Notes: a model not told the origin generated them from the sequence alone. A DNA stretch of 64,000 bases from Alcaligenes faecalis (GCF_041521385.1 NZ_CP168006.1:2600295-2664294), one strand, 5' to 3'; counted from the stretch's first letter, positions 27,504 through 36,163 are shown. Made by a program: numbers and translations.

Positions 27504-28385
27504 TTAAACCTGACGCGTAGCGGATTTGCTCAAGCCATTGGGCCAGCAAAGCAGAAGGCCCAGCATGACGGCCAGGGTAGCGGCATTGGCAAAGGCCGGG
27601 ACCCAGACGCGGGCAAAGGTGGTGACGAAACCCAGAATCAGTGCGCACAGCAAGGTGCCGCGTACCGAGTTCAAGCCGCCAATGACCACCACCAGCAAGG
27701 CCAGCAAGAGGATTTCTTCATCCAGGCCGGGGTAGACCGACAGCATGCCTGCGCCCAAGGCTCCACCCAAACCGGCCAGGCCCGCGGCCAGCGCCATGCC
27801 GATGGCAAACAGGCGACGCGAGTTCAAGCCCAGGGTTTCGACAATCTGGGCGTCCTGCACGCAAGCGCGAATGGCCGCACCCCACAGGGTGCGATCCAGC
27901 AGAAACCAGAACAACAAAGCCAGCGTCAGGCCGGTGACGATCAGGAACAGACGATAGGTGGGGAAGGGCAGGCCCATGATCCACACCCCGCCACGCAGCA
28001 CTTGCGGCAGCATGGGCGAGAGCGTGTCGGCGCTGAAGCCCCAGCGCATCAAATCCGCCAGAATGACGGACAGGCCGTAGGTCAGCAGCACCTGCATCAA
28101 GTGGGTGCGCTGGTAGAACTGGCGAAAGGGGAAGCGGTCCAGCAACAGGCCCATCAGCCCGCACAGTGCAAAAGCGGCGGGAAAGGCCAGCCACCAGGGT
28201 GCGCCGGATGCCAGCCACTGGACGCTGATATAGCCGCCCAGCAGGAAAAAAGAGCCGTGTGTCAGGTTGATGAAGTTCATCAGGCTGAGCACTAAAGACA
28301 GCCCCAGCCCCGCCAACATCAGCAGGGCTGAGAAGGACAGGGCATTGAGGATCTGAAGCAGGAAGTAAGACAAGGTGGAGCTCAA
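27504..28385 (-). CDS. Branched-chain-type ABC transporter permease (LivH-like)
   Basis: Inner-membrane permease (293 residues). LivH features are GLGLSLVLSLMNFINLTHGSFFLLGGY and the loop LWGAAIRACVQDAQIVETLGLN. The only start that gives a normal LivH N-terminus is a TTG at 28385, overlapping the stop of the binding-protein gene (TTGA); no ATG is available until well inside the first helix. A TTG start with overlap implies re-initiation after the upstream stop. Confidence 0.9.
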   Translation of the reverse strand: MSSTLSYFLLQILNALSFSALLMLAGLGLSLVLSLMNFINLTHGSFFLLGGYISVQWLASGAPWWLAFPAAFALCGLMGLLLDRFPFRQFYQRTHLMQVLLTYGLSVILADLMRWGFSADTLSPMLPQVLRGGVWIMGLPFPTYRLFLIVTGLTLALLFWFLLDRTLWGAAIRACVQDAQIVETLGLNSRRLFAIGMALAAGLAGLGGALGAGMLSVYPGLDEEILLLALLVVVIGGLNSVRGTLLCALILGFVTTFARVWVPAFANAATLAVMLGLLLCWPNGLSKSATRQV

Positions 28386-29629
28386 GAACGCGGGCCGGGG
28401 TCCTGGATACGTTGGTAAGTGTGGACCACGGTGTTAAAGGGGCGACCTTGCACGTCTTTTTCTACCTGGTTGACGTAAATGTCCAGAATGGACTGGTTGT
28501 TGCGCGGGTCAAAAGCCATGGGGCCAAAGGCGGTGTTGATGGGCTTGTCCAGCAGGGCTTGCTTGAAGGCGGCCTTGTTGGACAGATCCCCCTTGACCGC
28601 ATCCAGACCGGCCTTGATGACCTGGCCGGTTACATAACCGGAGGTGCTGGCCTCGCCGGGCAAGCGGCCACGACTGGCCTGGTACGCGGCCACAAAGTCC
28701 TGTGCGGCGGGAGCGCCGGGCGACTGGTGGAAGGTACTGACCCCGCCCAAGGCCGCCTCGCCTACAGCGGTAATCACGTCTTCTTGGTCGAACAGGGCGC
28801 CGGGACCCACGATCTGGATCTTGCCGTGCAGTTGGTAATCCTGCATTTGCTGGTGGAAACGCACAGCGTCGGCACCGGCCAGGAAGGTGTAGACAAACTT
28901 GGGGTTGCTGGCGGCCAGATTCATCAGGATGGGCGCAAAGTCGGGTGTACCCAAGGGCGTCCAGATGCGCTCCCCCAGCGTGCCGCCTTGTTCCTGATAA
29001 GTATTGGCGAAGTCTTCAATGTATTCGCGGCCAGCGGTGTAGTCTGAACCCAGCGTGATACCACCGGATTTTTCGATGTGCTCGAAGGTCCACAAAGCGC
29101 CAGTGTGGCCCAGCATCCAACTGGTTTTGGTGGGGCGGAACACGTAGGGGCTGGCGGCTTCACGGGCCAGACCATTGGCAGCGGCGTTGGAAATGAAGGT
29201 AGGCAGTTGCGCATCGTGGACGATGTCACGAATGGCCAGCGCGATATTGGCGCTGATGACGCCGCCCAAAATGTCGATCTTGTCGCGCTCGATCAGCTTG
29301 CGTACTTTACGGATGGCTTCGTCCGGCTTGCCGTGGTCGTCCTCGACCAGCAACTGCACCTTGCGCCCACCCATTTCGTCATTGCATTGTTGCAGCATCA
29401 ACTCCAGACCGGCGCGCATGCTTTCGCCCAAGGAGGCGAAGGGGCCGGACAAGGATGTCAGCAAGGCGATTTTCAGGGGGCCGTCTTGAGCGCGAAGCAG
29501 GCGCGGTACGCCAAATAGCAAAGGGCTGGCCGCGGCAGCTAGCAAGAGCTGGCGACGTCCAGCACGGGTAGGGGAGAGAGTCACGAGAGCTTGTTTCCGT
29601 AAGAGAGCCAAGTTCGCCTGGGAAGACAT
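28382..29629 (-). CDS. Branched-chain-type ABC transporter substrate-binding protein
   Basis: Periplasmic type-I binding protein (415 residues as drawn). A Tat-like leader GRRQLLLAAAASPLLFG precedes the mature start near LRAQDGPLKIALL. The Peripla_BP_6 pattern is clear: LTSLSGPFASLGESMRAGLEL, GGRKVQLLVEDDHGKPDEAIRKV and TFISNAAANG. The ATG at 29629 lacks a good ribosome site; a GTG 15 codons in, just before the Tat motif, is an alternative. It is the first gene after a strong Fur box, so the transporter is likely iron-regulated. Confidence 0.9.
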   Translation of the reverse strand: MSSQANLALLRKQALVTLSPTRAGRRQLLLAAAASPLLFGVPRLLRAQDGPLKIALLTSLSGPFASLGESMRAGLELMLQQCNDEMGGRKVQLLVEDDHGKPDEAIRKVRKLIERDKIDILGGVISANIALAIRDIVHDAQLPTFISNAAANGLAREAASPYVFRPTKTSWMLGHTGALWTFEHIEKSGGITLGSDYTAGREYIEDFANTYQEQGGTLGERIWTPLGTPDFAPILMNLAASNPKFVYTFLAGADAVRFHQQMQDYQLHGKIQIVGPGALFDQEDVITAVGEAALGGVSTFHQSPGAPAAQDFVAAYQASRGRLPGEASTSGYVTGQVIKAGLDAVKGDLSNKAAFKQALLDKPINTAFGPMAFDPRNNQSILDIYVNQVEKDVQGRPFNTVVHTYQRIQDPGPRS

Positions 29630-29650
29630 TTCAGGCAGGAGGCTGCGCTA

Positions 29651-29669
29651 CTAAATGTTAATCATTATC
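29651..29669 (-). promoter_or_regulatory. Fur box at the head of the transporter-ent gene train
   Basis: CTAAATGTTAATCATTATC matches the 19-bp Fur consensus at 15 positions, with a perfect right half ATCATTATC. It is 22 bp upstream of the binding-protein ATG on the minus strand. A TTTACA -35-like hexamer lies just upstream and a GATAAT -10-like hexamer lies within the box, so Fur binding would block RNA polymerase. Confidence 0.8.
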
Positions 29670-29825
29670 ATTTTATGGCCTTTCCTGATGTAAATAAAGG
29701 CTCATTGCCTTTGGGTGTCCATTTCAAGCATGGACGCTCAGGGGCAAGAGGCTCCGGTTTTGGGCTGGTCGGCGTATGAAAGCGGCCACGTGGACGCTTT
29801 GCAGAAAAGGCGCAGGGTGTGACGC

Positions 29826-30287
29826 TTAGCGCCCATCCCCATTGATATTGGCGCGAATACGGTTCAAAAATTGCCGTAGCTGGGCCAGTTCCTCAGCCGA
29901 AAAACCCTGAATGGCGCGGTGATGAATATCCAGTGCGGCGGGCAGGACGCGCAGAAAGTGTTGCCGACCTTGTTCATGCAAATGAATCAGCACACGGCGC
30001 TGGTCCAGAGGATCGGGCTGGCGGGACAGGTGGCCCGCGTTTTCCATCACCACCAGGGCGCGCGACAAGGTAGTTTGATCCACGTCGGTATAGTGCGCCA
30101 AGGTGCTGACGCCCAGACCATCGGATTCGTTCAGAAAAGCCAGCACGCGCCAATGCAGCAGGGTCAGATCATGGCTGCGCAGCAAGGTTTGAAAGTCAGC
30201 ATTTAAGGCCGAAGTACTGCGGTTGAGCAGATAGGGGATAAACGTATCGTGCCCGGTATAGGCGTCAGTCAGAGTACGGCTGGCCAT
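29826..30287 (-). CDS. MarR-family transcriptional regulator
   Basis: A 153-residue winged-helix repressor. The typical blocks are HDLTLLHWRVLAFLNESDGLGVSTLA, DQTTLSRALVVMENAGHLSRQ and the wing DQRRVLIHLHEQGRQ. MarR proteins usually bind small aromatic or phenolic ligands. It stands alone between the terminator of the upstream transporter operon and the Fur-controlled operon, so its target cannot be assigned. Confidence 0.93.
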   Translation of the reverse strand: MASRTLTDAYTGHDTFIPYLLNRSTSALNADFQTLLRSHDLTLLHWRVLAFLNESDGLGVSTLAHYTDVDQTTLSRALVVMENAGHLSRQPDPLDQRRVLIHLHEQGRQHFLRVLPAALDIHHRAIQGFSAEELAQLRQFLNRIRANINGDGR

Positions 30288-30311
30288 AGTGAAGCGGCTT
30301 CCTTGAGGCAG

Positions 30312-30353
30312 AAAAAAGCAGGCTACTCGTCCAGAGTGATGGAGGTAGCCTGC
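30312..30353 (-). terminator. Rho-independent terminator of the TauC-like transporter operon
   Basis: On the minus strand: GCAGGCTAC, an 18-base loop, GTAGCCTGC, then six T. The stem is a perfect nine base pairs. A second dyad, CCCGGTC/GACCGGG (30359-30386), lies just before it. Confidence 0.9.
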
Positions 30354-30413
30354 GAAAGCCCGGTCATCGCTGCAAGCAGACCGGGCAGGTGGTGGTTTTA
30401 CGGTGAGTGGAAC

Positions 30414-31226
30414 TTAGTTTGCATGATCCACTTTGCGTTGCAAAGTGGCAATTGTCAGGTTCAGTGCGAAGCCCAGTACACAGATCCAGACCAAAGGTAC
30501 AAACATGTCCAGCGTGCGGTAGCTGCGTGCGGCGGCGGTCAGCATATGGCCCAGACCATCGGTGGAGGCAATCATCTCGGCCAGAAAGACCACTACGCAG
30601 GCAATCACGCCGGCCACCCGGACACCGGCCAGCACGGTCGGGCTGATGGCAGGCAGAATGATTTTCCATAGGCAGGCACTGCGGGAGGTTCCTGCGGCAC
30701 GCGCTGACCAGATCAGCTTGCGGTCCACGGTTTGCGCCGCTACCCAACTGGCCATCAGCACAGGGAAAATGGCGTCTGAAACTACCAGCGCAATTTTCGA
30801 TGCGCTTTCAAACCCCATGATCAGGATCAGTGCCGGGTAAAGGGCGATCTTGGGGATAGGGGCCAGCAGGCGGATCAGGGCATCCAGCAGAAACGAGCTC
30901 CAGCGTGTCAGTTGTGCCATCAGCGCCAGGGCGACACCGGCCACACAGGCAATCAGCAAGCCGCTTAGCAGGCGGTAGACGGTGATGCCCAGGTTCTGCC
31001 AGAAGTCGGCCTGGCCAGCCAGTTCCAGCACACGCATCAAAATGGACGAGGGCGCAGGCAGCAACTGCGGGCTGACCCAGCCCGAGCGTGTGCACAGCTC
31101 CCAGACAATCAGCATCAAGGCTGGACTGATGCACAAAGACAGTCCCGACAAGTCCCGGCGTTTGGCCGGGCGGGTTGGAGTAGAACGCATGGCGTGTCCC
31201 GGTGAGGCTAAGGTTTTGGTGGTCAT
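30414..31226 (-). CDS. ABC transporter permease, nitrate/sulfonate/taurine type
   Basis: Inner-membrane permease (270 residues), BPD_transp_1 fold. About six hydrophobic segments and the EAA loop AAGTSRSACLWKIILPAISPTVLAGVRVA are present. It is the last gene of the operon, 4 bp after the second permease. The N-terminal 30 residues are polar, and the real start could be the internal ATG at codon 13. Confidence 0.9.
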   Translation of the reverse strand: MTTKTLASPGHAMRSTPTRPAKRRDLSGLSLCISPALMLIVWELCTRSGWVSPQLLPAPSSILMRVLELAGQADFWQNLGITVYRLLSGLLIACVAGVALALMAQLTRWSSFLLDALIRLLAPIPKIALYPALILIMGFESASKIALVVSDAIFPVLMASWVAAQTVDRKLIWSARAAGTSRSACLWKIILPAISPTVLAGVRVAGVIACVVVFLAEMIASTDGLGHMLTAAARSYRTLDMFVPLVWICVLGFALNLTIATLQRKVDHAN

Positions 31227-31230
31227 CGCG

Positions 31231-32016
31231 TCATCCTTTGTCCATCAGGCTCTGGGTAGAGTCATGCCAATGTGTGCAGCGTTTGCGGACAAACTCGAAC
31301 AGCGCATCACAGGCAATGCCCAGCACGGCCAGCAGCATGATGACGGCATAGACCGTGGAGTACTGCGCCATATCCATAGAGGTGAACAGCAGATTGCCTA
31401 TGCCTTCCTGACGCGCAATCATCTCGGAGGACACCATCACGATCAGGGCCATGACCACTCCGACGCGGCAGCCAATCATGACTTCCGGCAAGGAGGCGGG
31501 CAGCACAATCTTGCCCAGACGGGCCAGTGGACCCATGCCCATGGACTGGGCCACCCAGATCAGCTTGGGTTCGATGCGGGTTGCGCCGTGATAGCTGTGA
31601 TAGAGCAAAGGCAGGGACACGCCCAGTGCAATGACCAGGATCTTGGAGAAATCCCCCAGACCGAACCACAGCATCAAGATCGGCATCAAGGCCGCTTTGG
31701 GCATGGGGTAGGCCAGGGCCACCAAAGGATAGAAGGCGGTATAGACCAGACGGCTGCGGCCCATGGCCAGACCCAGGGGCACGGCTACGACCAGCGCCAG
31801 GGCATAGCCCGCAAACATGCGGCCTACCGACTGCAGGATGGCCGACCAGGCCATCGGGTCGCTGATCAGGGCGGGCAACTCCTGCAGGGCTGCCCAGGGG
31901 CTGGGAAAGGAATCCAGCCCCACCCAACGGGCCAGCCCTGCCCAGGCCAGCAGCACCAGAATGGCCGCCATGACCAAAGAGGCCCAGCGATGTTCATACC
32001 AGTGCTGTGGCGTCAT
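31231..32016 (-). CDS. ABC transporter permease, nitrate/sulfonate/taurine type
   Basis: Second permease of the same importer (261 residues), with the EAA loop SMGMGPLARLGKIVLPASLPEVMIGCRVG. Its start overlaps the ATPase stop (ATGA, 32013-32016). Two different permeases imply a heterodimeric channel, in contrast to the homodimeric TauC/SsuC systems. Confidence 0.9.
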   Translation of the reverse strand: MTPQHWYEHRWASLVMAAILVLLAWAGLARWVGLDSFPSPWAALQELPALISDPMAWSAILQSVGRMFAGYALALVVAVPLGLAMGRSRLVYTAFYPLVALAYPMPKAALMPILMLWFGLGDFSKILVIALGVSLPLLYHSYHGATRIEPKLIWVAQSMGMGPLARLGKIVLPASLPEVMIGCRVGVVMALIVMVSSEMIARQEGIGNLLFTSMDMAQYSTVYAVIMLLAVLGIACDALFEFVRKRCTHWHDSTQSLMDKG

Positions 32017-32777
32017 GGGTGGGCCTCCGCCATCAAGGAGTGCTCCAGACGAATAATGGTTTCCTGATAGACCGGGTTGCGCAGCAGCTCGCTACGGACG
32101 CGGGGGCGGGGCAGGTCAATCTCTACCACCTCCTTGATACGGCCAGGCGAGCCGGTCATGACAATTACGGTGTCGGACAGGAAGACGGCCTCGTCCACGC
32201 CGTGCGTCACAAAGACCACGGTGTTGCGCAACTGCTCCCACAAGCTGAGCAGTTCTGTTTGCAGCGTGACGCGTGTGTGGGCATCCAGCGCCCCGAAGGG
32301 CTCGTCCATCAGCAGGATGTCCGGCTCATAGGCCAGAGTGCGGGCAATGGCTGCGCGCTGACGCATGCCGCCGGACAGTTCACGCGGATAGAAGGAGGCG
32401 TAAGGCCCCAGTTTGACCTTGTCCAGCCATTGGCTGGCGCGCTGTTCGGCCTGGTCCTTGGGCATGCCTTGTTCGCGCATGCCGTAGGCCACGTTTCCCA
32501 GCACGGTTTTCCAGGGAAACAGGGCGTACTCCTGAAACACCGGGCCCCGGTCTGGACCTGGGCCGGTAATGGGCTTGCCCTTGACGCGGATCTGGCCGCT
32601 GGAGCAGGACTCAAAGCCCCCTAACATATAGAGCAGGGTGCTTTTACCGCAGCCGCTGGGTCCCAGAATAGACACAAAGCGCCCTGCCGGAATGCTCAGG
32701 GCGATGTCTTGCAGGGCCGTATGGCTGCGGCCTTGCCGGGTGTTAAAGGTTTTACCGACACCATCCAGTTCAATCAT
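32013..32777 (-). CDS. ABC transporter ATPase, TauB/SsuB type
   Basis: ATPase (254 residues) with Walker A GPSGCGKSTLLYML, signature LSGGMRQRAAIARTL, Walker B ILLMDEPFGALDAHTR and the H-loop VFVTHGVDEAVFL. All catalytic positions are intact. It overlaps both neighbours by 4 bp. Confidence 0.94.
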   Translation of the reverse strand: MIELDGVGKTFNTRQGRSHTALQDIALSIPAGRFVSILGPSGCGKSTLLYMLGGFESCSSGQIRVKGKPITGPGPDRGPVFQEYALFPWKTVLGNVAYGMREQGMPKDQAEQRASQWLDKVKLGPYASFYPRELSGGMRQRAAIARTLAYEPDILLMDEPFGALDAHTRVTLQTELLSLWEQLRNTVVFVTHGVDEAVFLSDTVIVMTGSPGRIKEVVEIDLPRPRVRSELLRNPVYQETIIRLEHSLMAEAHP

Positions 32778-33748
32778 GGTGTGTCCTCGCGTAAATCAGC
32801 CCGGTAAAAGTCCTGCACGTTCAAGGCTTTTTTCAGGAAACCAGCCTCGTGGTAGCGGTCATAGGTGCCTTGGATGGATTCCAGATTGGGCTGCATGTCG
32901 GGCACACGCGCAAAGTCCTTGTCGGTGAACAGGTACTGGGCCAGCAAGTCCTTGGGGGCACGGGTGATTTGTGCGGTCACTTCCACGGCCAGTGCCGGAT
33001 CCTTGCTGAGCATGCTCATGGCCGTTTTCAAGTCCTGCACGTAAGCGCGCACCACTTCGGGGTTGGCGTCGCTATAGGATTTGCTGCAGGCCTCGAAAAT
33101 CTGCACGGATGGGCTGGCTACTTCGGACAGGGAGAACAGTTTGCGCAAACCGCCTTTCTTTTCGTTCAGCAGGGCAAAGGGTTGGGCCATGGGACCGGCA
33201 TCAATGCGGCCACTGCGAATGGCGTCGGCTGCAGGGGGAAAGCCGGTTTCGACGATTTTCACGTCCTTGTCCGGGTCAATACCGTTCTGACGCAGCCACA
33301 GCAGCATGTCGAAGTACACCCCGGCTCCATAAGCATTGGTGCCAATGACCTTGCCTTTCAGGTCCGCCGCAGTCTTGATCGGGCTGTCTTCTTTCACGGC
33401 CCAATAGACGGAGAAGTGATCATCGTCCGAGTGCACATGCTGGGCCACGATATAGGCTTCCAGACCGCTTTCGATCGCGCCATTGGCCAGCGACATGGGG
33501 GCCATGGTGGAGCATTCCAGAACGCCAGCCCGCATGGCTTGCACCATGGGCGAGGTACCCTGGAACTGGGTCCACTGGATTTGATATTTCTTGCCCAATT
33601 GAGGGAACAGCTCGGGGCGCTTGGCCATCAGATACTTGGCTTCTTCACCCGGAATGGTCCAGCCTACCCGCAGGGTGGGGACTTCTTGAGCCTGACTCAG
33701 ACCATGACAGCTCATCAGGGCAAACAGCAACGCAGCGGTTTTTTTCAT
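32774..33748 (-). CDS. ABC transporter substrate-binding protein (TauA/SsuA/NMT1-like)
   Basis: Periplasmic binding protein (324 residues from the ATG at 33748). Signal peptide MKKTAALLFALMSCHGLSQA, mature start near QEVPTLRVGW, then blocks GTSPMVQAMRAGVLECSTMAPMSLANGA and AADLKGKVIGTNAYGAGVYFDM. The same frame is open further upstream through two 26-codon copies of a 78-bp repeat to an ATG at 33904 that overlaps the upstream stop and has the better ribosome site. Starting there would put 52 residues ahead of the signal peptide. Which start is used is uncertain. Confidence 0.88.
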   Translation of the reverse strand: MKKTAALLFALMSCHGLSQAQEVPTLRVGWTIPGEEAKYLMAKRPELFPQLGKKYQIQWTQFQGTSPMVQAMRAGVLECSTMAPMSLANGAIESGLEAYIVAQHVHSDDDHFSVYWAVKEDSPIKTAADLKGKVIGTNAYGAGVYFDMLLWLRQNGIDPDKDVKIVETGFPPAADAIRSGRIDAGPMAQPFALLNEKKGGLRKLFSLSEVASPSVQIFEACSKSYSDANPEVVRAYVQDLKTAMSMLSKDPALAVEVTAQITRAPKDLLAQYLFTDKDFARVPDMQPNLESIQGTYDRYHEAGFLKKALNVQDFYRADLREDTP

Positions 33749-33904
33749 CGCCGGGCCGCCCCAAGATGAAAAGCGCCCTCTTGGAGGGCAGCAAGCCGAA
33801 GGCGCAGCGTGGGAGTCTTTTTTCATCGCCGGGCCGTCCCAAGATGAAAAGCGCCCTCTTGGAGGGCAGCAAGCCGAAGGCGCAGCGTGGGAGTCTTTTT
33901 TCAT
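33749..33904. repeat. Two tandem copies of a 78-bp hairpin repeat inserted at a start codon
   Basis: Two direct copies with a 78-bp period and one difference (C at 33759, T at 33837). Each contains the perfect stem GCCCTC-TTG-GAGGGC and the GC-rich tail GCAAGCCGAAGGCGCAGC. Each unit carries ATGAAAAA at its edge, so the binding-protein start codon now occurs three times in frame. The look is of a dispersed REP-like element, though no second site is present in this window. Confidence 0.9.
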
Positions 33905-34917
33905 TCCTGTGTCTCCTTGGCAAAGTGTTCGGCACGGGCAGGGGCCAGGCCGATGTGATCCAGCATTCCCAGTACGCGGGCCAGCACGTCGCGGCGGTAT
34001 GCCTGTTGCTGGTCCACCGGGTATTCGTGAAAGCCCTGTCCGCTGCGCAGACCGTTGCGTCCACTTTCCATATAACGGGTGATGATGTCGGGTACGGCGT
34101 AGCGTTCCGGGTCCAGGTTCTGCGACAGGTATTGCCCGGCGTGATACAGAATGTCGTTGCCGCCGTAGTCGATGAACTCCAGCACACCGATACTGGCAAA
34201 GCGGAAACCCAGGCCGTAGCGGGTGGCTTTATCAATATCAGCCGCACTGGCCACGCCTTCCTCCACCATACGAGCGGCCTCGTTCATGATCAGGGTTTGC
34301 AGACGCGGAACGATGAAGCCGGGGTGGCAGCCACAGACCACCGGTACTTTGCCGATGGATTCCAGATTGCTTTGCAGGCGGCTCAAGGTCTGCTCGCTGG
34401 TGCCGGGGTGGGCGCTGATTTCAACCAGGGGGATCAGGAAGGCCGGGTTGAGCCAGTGTGCGTTCAGGAAACGCTCGGGGTGGCTCAACATGGGGGCCAG
34501 ATCGGAGGCCAGCATGGTGGAGGTGGTGGAGGCGATCAGCGCATCGGGCCGGGCCAGTTCGCCGATACGCCCCAGGGCGTCGGTCTTGGCGTCGCGGGTT
34601 TCGGGCACGCCTTCGTAAATCAGATCGGCCTGGCCCAGCACGTGCGCCGCTTCGCTCAAGGGAGCGACGCCGATGCAGTCCAGATAGCCGTCGATCTGCT
34701 CAGTGATGAACATGCCCAGGTCGGCCAGTTGTTCCAGCGTGGCACGCAGTTCCTGGCGTATTTCGCCTTCCAGACGGGCGCTATCAGCAGGCTGACGGGG
34801 TTTGAAATCCAGTAAGGTCACGGCTTGGCCGCGCAGCGCATAGGCCAGGGCGATGCCCCGCCCCATGCGACCTGCGCCCACCGCAACGATACGTTTGATC
34901 GGGGCGGGCGTGTTCAT
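33901..34917 (-). CDS. 3-hydroxyacyl-CoA dehydrogenase-family NAD enzyme
   Basis: A 338-residue NAD+-dependent dehydrogenase. The Rossmann loop is VAVGAGRMGRGIALAYALRG with acidic Asp after beta2 (LLDFKP). The catalytic Ser/His/Asn region reads STTSTMLASDLAPML, ERFLNAHWLNPAFLIPLVEI, and the C-terminal 3HCDH domain is complete. The substrate is unclear: a 3-hydroxyacyl-CoA or a free 3-hydroxy acid (carnitine-dehydrogenase-like) is possible. It overlaps the opine-dehydrogenase-like stop by one base and is followed by the transporter genes. Confidence 0.85.
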   Translation of the reverse strand: MNTPAPIKRIVAVGAGRMGRGIALAYALRGQAVTLLDFKPRQPADSARLEGEIRQELRATLEQLADLGMFITEQIDGYLDCIGVAPLSEAAHVLGQADLIYEGVPETRDAKTDALGRIGELARPDALIASTTSTMLASDLAPMLSHPERFLNAHWLNPAFLIPLVEISAHPGTSEQTLSRLQSNLESIGKVPVVCGCHPGFIVPRLQTLIMNEAARMVEEGVASAADIDKATRYGLGFRFASIGVLEFIDYGGNDILYHAGQYLSQNLDPERYAVPDIITRYMESGRNGLRSGQGFHEYPVDQQQAYRRDVLARVLGMLDHIGLAPARAEHFAKETQE

Positions 34918-35999
34918 CAGGCCCTCCCGGCGTGCAGCATCTCTTGCAGTTGCTCGCGGCTCATCGTGTCCAGGCCCAGGCTGGCCAGTGTGCGTTGGCC
35001 CTGGCGCAGATCTTCACCCACGATGGCACCGGCAATCGCCAGCAAGCCTTTGGTGACGGGGGCGTCCACACCGGCCCAGTCGGCTACCGATGCAAAGAAG
35101 GCCAGCCCCAGCATAGTGTCTTCACGCATGTAACGGTGTTCGTGCAGGTCGATCTTCTCGCGCCAGTCGCCGCTTTTCACCAGCTTGGAGTGCGAGGAAC
35201 GGTCGCCATACATCCACTGATCGTTTTCGTAATGATCGGACAGCGGGAAGTGCGGGGCACCGTAGCCCAGCGCCTCACGAATGCGCATGCGCTCATTGTC
35301 CAACTGCGTGGTCACGGCACGGACCGAAGGCTGAGTGCCTTCGTTGTGAATATCCCAGGCCGGGAAGTGCTCCAGCGGGCCTGCGTTCATCATGATCAGT
35401 GGGGGGTGGATGATGGGGCCGGCATTCATCAGGGCGCCGGACAGGGCATCTTCACAGCGTTCCACGCTGGGGAATACTTTGCCAATCACCTCCAGGGCGT
35501 GGTCGGTATTGCGTGCAGGGTACACGCCGGTAGGCAGGCGGGTGGCGCGGGTGGTGATGTTGATCACGGTATCGCCATGCTTGCGGGCCAGCCAGGGTAG
35601 GGTGCCGGTTTCGGCCCAACTGACATCGGCTTTGTTGCCGGTGCCGCGCACGATCTCACTCATGATGAAGGAGCCGAAGGTGCCTGGGGGCAGAAACACG
35701 ACCTGGCCGTCTGCCAGGTGGGGAGCCATGGCGCGGGCAATATCGGTTTGTGCAATGGCGGGCGAAGGAATCAGTACCAGGTCGGCACCAGCGATGGCCT
35801 CGCCAATATCGGCGCAGATTTTGGCAATGGGGATGTCACGCTCGCCTGCTTCGTCTTTCAGTGTCATGACTGGACGGTCCAGCAAGGGCTGCAACTGGGC
35901 TGTATCACGACGCCACAAGCGTACTTCGTGGCCTTGTTCGCTCAAGTCTGCCGCTGCCGCGTAACAACCGTGCCCGCCACCTAATACCGCTACCTTCAT
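34917..35999 (-). CDS. NAD/NADP octopine/opine dehydrogenase-family protein
   Basis: A 360-residue oxidoreductase. The N-terminal Rossmann loop VAVLGGGHGCYAAAADLSEQGHEVRLWRR is followed by a C-terminal octopine-dehydrogenase domain (block NAGPIIHPPLIMMNAGPLEHF with the catalytic-type His). Opine dehydrogenases reductively couple, or oxidatively split, an amino acid and a 2-oxo acid. In a catabolic operon with an importer the splitting direction is likely. The ATG at 35999 has a GGAGA ribosome site; an upstream in-frame start at 36041 lies in the promoter region. Confidence 0.85.
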   Translation of the reverse strand: MKVAVLGGGHGCYAAAADLSEQGHEVRLWRRDTAQLQPLLDRPVMTLKDEAGERDIPIAKICADIGEAIAGADLVLIPSPAIAQTDIARAMAPHLADGQVVFLPPGTFGSFIMSEIVRGTGNKADVSWAETGTLPWLARKHGDTVINITTRATRLPTGVYPARNTDHALEVIGKVFPSVERCEDALSGALMNAGPIIHPPLIMMNAGPLEHFPAWDIHNEGTQPSVRAVTTQLDNERMRIREALGYGAPHFPLSDHYENDQWMYGDRSSHSKLVKSGDWREKIDLHEHRYMREDTMLGLAFFASVADWAGVDAPVTKGLLAIAGAIVGEDLRQGQRTLASLGLDTMSREQLQEMLHAGRA

Positions 36000-36029
36000 G
36001 TTTGTCTCCAATCTCTTTTTTTGATTTCT

Positions 36030-36041
36030 ATGCACTTGCAT
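36030..36041. promoter_or_regulatory. Small palindrome upstream of the opine-dehydrogenase operon
   Basis: ATGCA-CT-TGCAT, a symmetric dyad in an AT-rich stretch 30 bp before the first start codon of the operon. It could be a repressor or activator site; no regulator gene is adjacent. Confidence 0.3.
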
Positions 36042-36163
36042 ATAAATACAGACTAAAAGAAGTTGAGGTCTAAAACAAGAGGATGGATGGGGGGAGTTAC
36101 CCTAGGGCGGGAAAACTTGGATGGGGAATGAAAGGGTGTGCCATGTGTGCCGGGAAAACGCGC

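Noticed and set aside
29713..29737. Dyad GGGTGTCCAT...ATGGACGCTC similar to the sub-terminal repeat of the IS (ATGGACRCCCCT).
   Set aside because: Similarity is short and there is no transposase remnant or other IS sequence around it; coincidence cannot be excluded.
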